From contig JAOUOM010000007.1 of NCBI GenBank assembly GCA_029880385.1, positions 1-14,205 on the forward strand: a stretch of DNA of 14,205 nucleotides, read 5' to 3'. Each line of letters starts with the position of its first letter. Position 1 is the first letter of the stretch. The notes under the pieces are model-generated. The model made no database searches. It had not been told where the DNA came from and was given only the letters and a program-made list of their open reading frames with translations. This document shows, piece by piece, positions 12,108-14,205 of this stretch. Source of the stretch: Cyclobacteriaceae bacterium. Its GTDB lineage: Bacteria > Bacteroidota > Bacteroidia > Cytophagales > Cyclobacteriaceae. Both the position numbers and the translations under genes were made by a program.

Positions 12108-14205
12108 TTATTCCATGATCACGGCAGGTAATCCCAGTTTTTTGTACAGGTCATTAAACGCCTTCATGTCGGTCTTGATCAGCGCATCGCGGGTATCGGC
12201 AAATTGTTTCCAGCTGGCTTTCACATCGTTCAGGCGTTCGGTGGCACCCTTTGTCAGCCTTGGATCGGCCACATCTGCATATTCCTTGAGGTTTGACAAC
12301 TCGGCATTGAGCTGGTTGTGGAAGTTGATCACGTCCTGAAATGTTTTTTGGCTGGGTTGAATGAGCCGCTGTTCCCACGCCTCAATCTTGGTTACCAGGG
12401 CATGGGCTGTGTCAGTGAGTGCGCGGGCAGCTTCATTGTCTTTCAGCAGTTTCTGGTATGCCTGCAATTGGGTTTTGGCCGAGCGCATGGCACTGACGGA
12501 TTCGTGGATTTCGCGAAACAGGTTTTCGACCTCTGTCAGGAATTGCTGTTGCCTGTCAAATTCGGCCTGGGTCACGTTGATCCGGGGGTCGGGGAGCAGC
12601 GTGACGGTGGTTTCGACAGCGTCCTGCCCTACGACGAGGCGCAGGGTATAATCGCCCGGCCCAACACGCGAGCCGGTATGGGTGCCATAGATAAATACCT
12701 GGTCCACGGCTGGCAGGGATTCTCGCTGAAAATCCCAGGTAAAGCGGTTAACGCCTTTTTTAGCAGGCAGGACGGCCGGTTTTGCCGGTCCTCCGGGCCA
12801 GGACTGGAAGTCTTCGGGCGCACGGTTGGTATAGGTGCGGATTACGGCACCCGATTTGTCCAATACATACAGGTTCATGTCGGCACTGTCGGCAGCCTGT
12901 GGCAGGCAGTAGTCGACGGTCACACCTTCTTTGGGATTTTGACCCAGTCCGGGAGAGGGTGTATCGGCTGAGCCTCCAAACAGGCGGTAGGTGTCTTTGG
13001 GTTTGTAGATGGCCAGCTTTGCCAGGTTGCCTTTTGATTGCTGCAGGGCCCCCAGGTCGTCCAGTATCCAGAAGGAGCGCCCGGCCGTCGCGGCTATCAG
13101 GTCATTGTCGCGTATGGTGAGGTCATTGATGGGGACGATGGGCAGGTTAAGCTGAAATTTTTGCCAGTTGGCACCATCGTTCAGGGAGATGTACAGGCCG
13201 GTTTCGGTACCGGCATAGAGCAGGCCTTTTATTTTTTTGTCTTCGCGGATCACCCGGGGAAAGGAGTACGGATCGTCCAGTCCATGGGTGATTTTGATCC
13301 AGGTTCTGCCATAATCGTTGGTTTTGAAGGCATAGGGCTTCAGGTCATTGAACTTGTAGCGCATGGCCACCACGTAGGCCGTGGCAGGATCGTGTGGCGA
13401 TACTTCGATGGCATTGATGATCGATTCGGGCAGGCCGGGAGGGGTCACGTTTGTCCAGTTGGCCCCGCCATCGCGGGTCACGTGCACCAGGCCATCGTCC
13501 GAACCGGCCCAGAGTACGCCTTGTTCGTGCCCGGATTCGGTCAGGTACATCAGGGTGTTGTAATTTTCTCCTCCGGCGGCTTCATTGGTAAAGGGTTGGC
13601 CACCAGGGCCCTGTTTGCTTTTATCGTTTTGGGTAAGGTCCGGGCTGACCACTTCCCAACTGATGCCTTCGTCCTGCGACCGGAACACGACATTTCCGGC
13701 GTGGTAGATGGTTTTCCGGTCGTGGGGGGAGGTGATAATGGGGGCATTCCAGTTGAAGCGGTACCGGAAATCGGCGGGGACATTGCCCAGCGACAGTTCG
13801 GGGTATTCTTTCAGAGGTTTGTTTTCCATGGTACCGCGGACCCATTGTTCGATAATTCCCTGGTAGCAGCCGCCATATACGACCGCCGGGTTGTCCGGGT
13901 CAAAGGCCAGGTAGGCACTTTCGCAACCGGCTACGGAGTACCAGTCTTTCCAGTCTATGCCCTGGCGATTGGTGCGGGAGGCAATGGCAATGGCCGAATT
14001 ATCCTGCTGGCCCCCATACACGTGGTAGGGCACCTGGTTGTCGGTGATCACGCGGTAAAATTGTGCGGTCGGCTGTTGCTGTTGCGACGACCAGCTTTTG
14101 CCTCCGTTCAGGCTGACGTTGGCCCCTCCGTCGTTGGAGTTCACCAGGTATTGGTTGTTTGCCGGATTGATCCAGAGGTGGTGGTTGTCGCCATGGGGTA
14201 CGGCT
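12108..14205 (-). CDS. BNR/VPS10 (sortilin-like) beta-propeller protein, C-terminal part
   Basis: Open at the right edge. The frame continues upstream of the first in-frame GTG through ...HGDNHHLWINPANNQYL, so about 698 residues are visible and the N-terminus is missing. Repeated Asp-box (BNR) motifs mark a beta-propeller of the glycosyl-hydrolase/sortilin type: NDGGANVSLNGGKSW, FRSQDEGISWEVV, VTRDGGANWTNV, FKTNDYGRTWIKI and ISLNDGANWQKF. These are separated by segments such as AFDPDNPAVVYGG and EVSPHDPATAYV. After the propeller (about the last 300 residues) come a beta-sandwich-like region (YCLPQAADSADMNLYVLDKSGAVIRTY, GPGDYTLRLVVG) and a long helical, coiled-coil-like tail with no T9SS sorting signal. 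Such proteins in Bacteroidota are usually exported, often annotated as glycosyl hydrolase or WD40/BNR proteins. No catalytic residues can be assigned, and the true function is unknown. Confidence 0.85.
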   Translation of the reverse strand, partial: AVPHGDNHHLWINPANNQYLVNSNDGGANVSLNGGKSWSSQQQQPTAQFYRVITDNQVPYHVYGGQQDNSAIAIASRTNRQGIDWKDWYSVAGCESAYLAFDPDNPAVVYGGCYQGIIEQWVRGTMENKPLKEYPELSLGNVPADFRYRFNWNAPIITSPHDRKTIYHAGNVVFRSQDEGISWEVVSPDLTQNDKSKQGPGGQPFTNEAAGGENYNTLMYLTESGHEQGVLWAGSDDGLVHVTRDGGANWTNVTPPGLPESIINAIEVSPHDPATAYVVAMRYKFNDLKPYAFKTNDYGRTWIKITHGLDDPYSFPRVIREDKKIKGLLYAGTETGLYISLNDGANWQKFQLNLPIVPINDLTIRDNDLIAATAGRSFWILDDLGALQQSKGNLAKLAIYKPKDTYRLFGGSADTPSPGLGQNPKEGVTVDYCLPQAADSADMNLYVLDKSGAVIRTYTNRAPEDFQSWPGGPAKPAVLPAKKGVNRFTWDFQRESLPAVDQVFIYGTHTGSRVGPGDYTLRLVVGQDAVETTVTLLPDPRINVTQAEFDRQQQFLTEVENLFREIHESVSAMRSAKTQLQAYQKLLKDNEAARALTDTAHALVTKIEAWEQRLIQPSQKTFQDVINFHNQLNAELSNLKEYADVADPRLTKGATERLNDVKASWKQFADTRDALIKTDMKAFNDLYKKLGLPAVIME

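Noticed and set aside
12318..12971. 217-residue plus-strand open frame opposite the BNR protein gene
   Set aside because: Antisense shadow of the C-terminal part of the BNR gene; no domain or promoter supports it.

Overview
The window reads as a chromosomal piece from a member of the phylum Bacteroidota. The GC content looks close to 50 %. Several lines agree: start codons lack Shine-Dalgarno sequences; several intergenic regions carry exact matches to the Bacteroidota -7 box TAnnTTTG; exported proteins have signal peptides ending in AQ or SQ or short lipoboxes; and the long PurF variant and the BNR-repeat protein are of types common in that phylum. I cannot place the organism below phylum.

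Layout, left to right. (1) The 3' end of what is probably nuoN (respiratory complex I), followed by a 629-residue amidophosphoribosyltransferase-family protein whose likely promoter lies in the last codons of nuoN. (2) A lipoprotein of the NodB polysaccharide deacetylase family with a long insert between its metal-binding motifs. (3) A 292-bp GC-rich spacer holding one copy of a dispersed repeat. (4) A MarR-family regulator, then a tightly packed three-gene operon: a lysine 2,3-aminomutase (ablA/kamA), a sodium:solute symporter, and a beta-lysine N-acetyltransferase (ablB). (5) A small predicted outer-membrane beta-barrel gene. (6) On the minus strand, a GH20 beta-N-acetylhexosaminidase and a small DUF202 membrane protein. 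(7) A 302-bp divergent intergenic region with the second copy of the dispersed repeat, three related promoter-like modules and promoters pointing both ways. (8) A YaeR/GloA2-type VOC metalloprotein, a bidirectional terminator, and the C-terminal ~700 residues of a large BNR/sortilin-like beta-propeller protein on the minus strand, open at the right edge.

The most coherent system is the abl operon. AblA converts L-lysine to L-beta-lysine and AblB acetylates it to N-epsilon-acetyl-beta-lysine, a compatible solute. The symporter between them, joined by a zero-base junction on one side and a one-base TGATG overlap on the other, probably supplies the precursor or recovers the solute. The operon has a textbook -7 box, with a near-perfect 14-bp palindrome over the expected transcription start. 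Since a MarR gene sits just upstream, I infer that this palindrome is its operator.

The other notable signal is non-coding. A GC-rich element of about 75 bp occurs twice, in opposite orientations and both times between genes, about 8 kb apart. At the second site it is associated with tandem -7-box-like modules. It may be a dispersed intergenic repeat or a small-RNA/promoter element.
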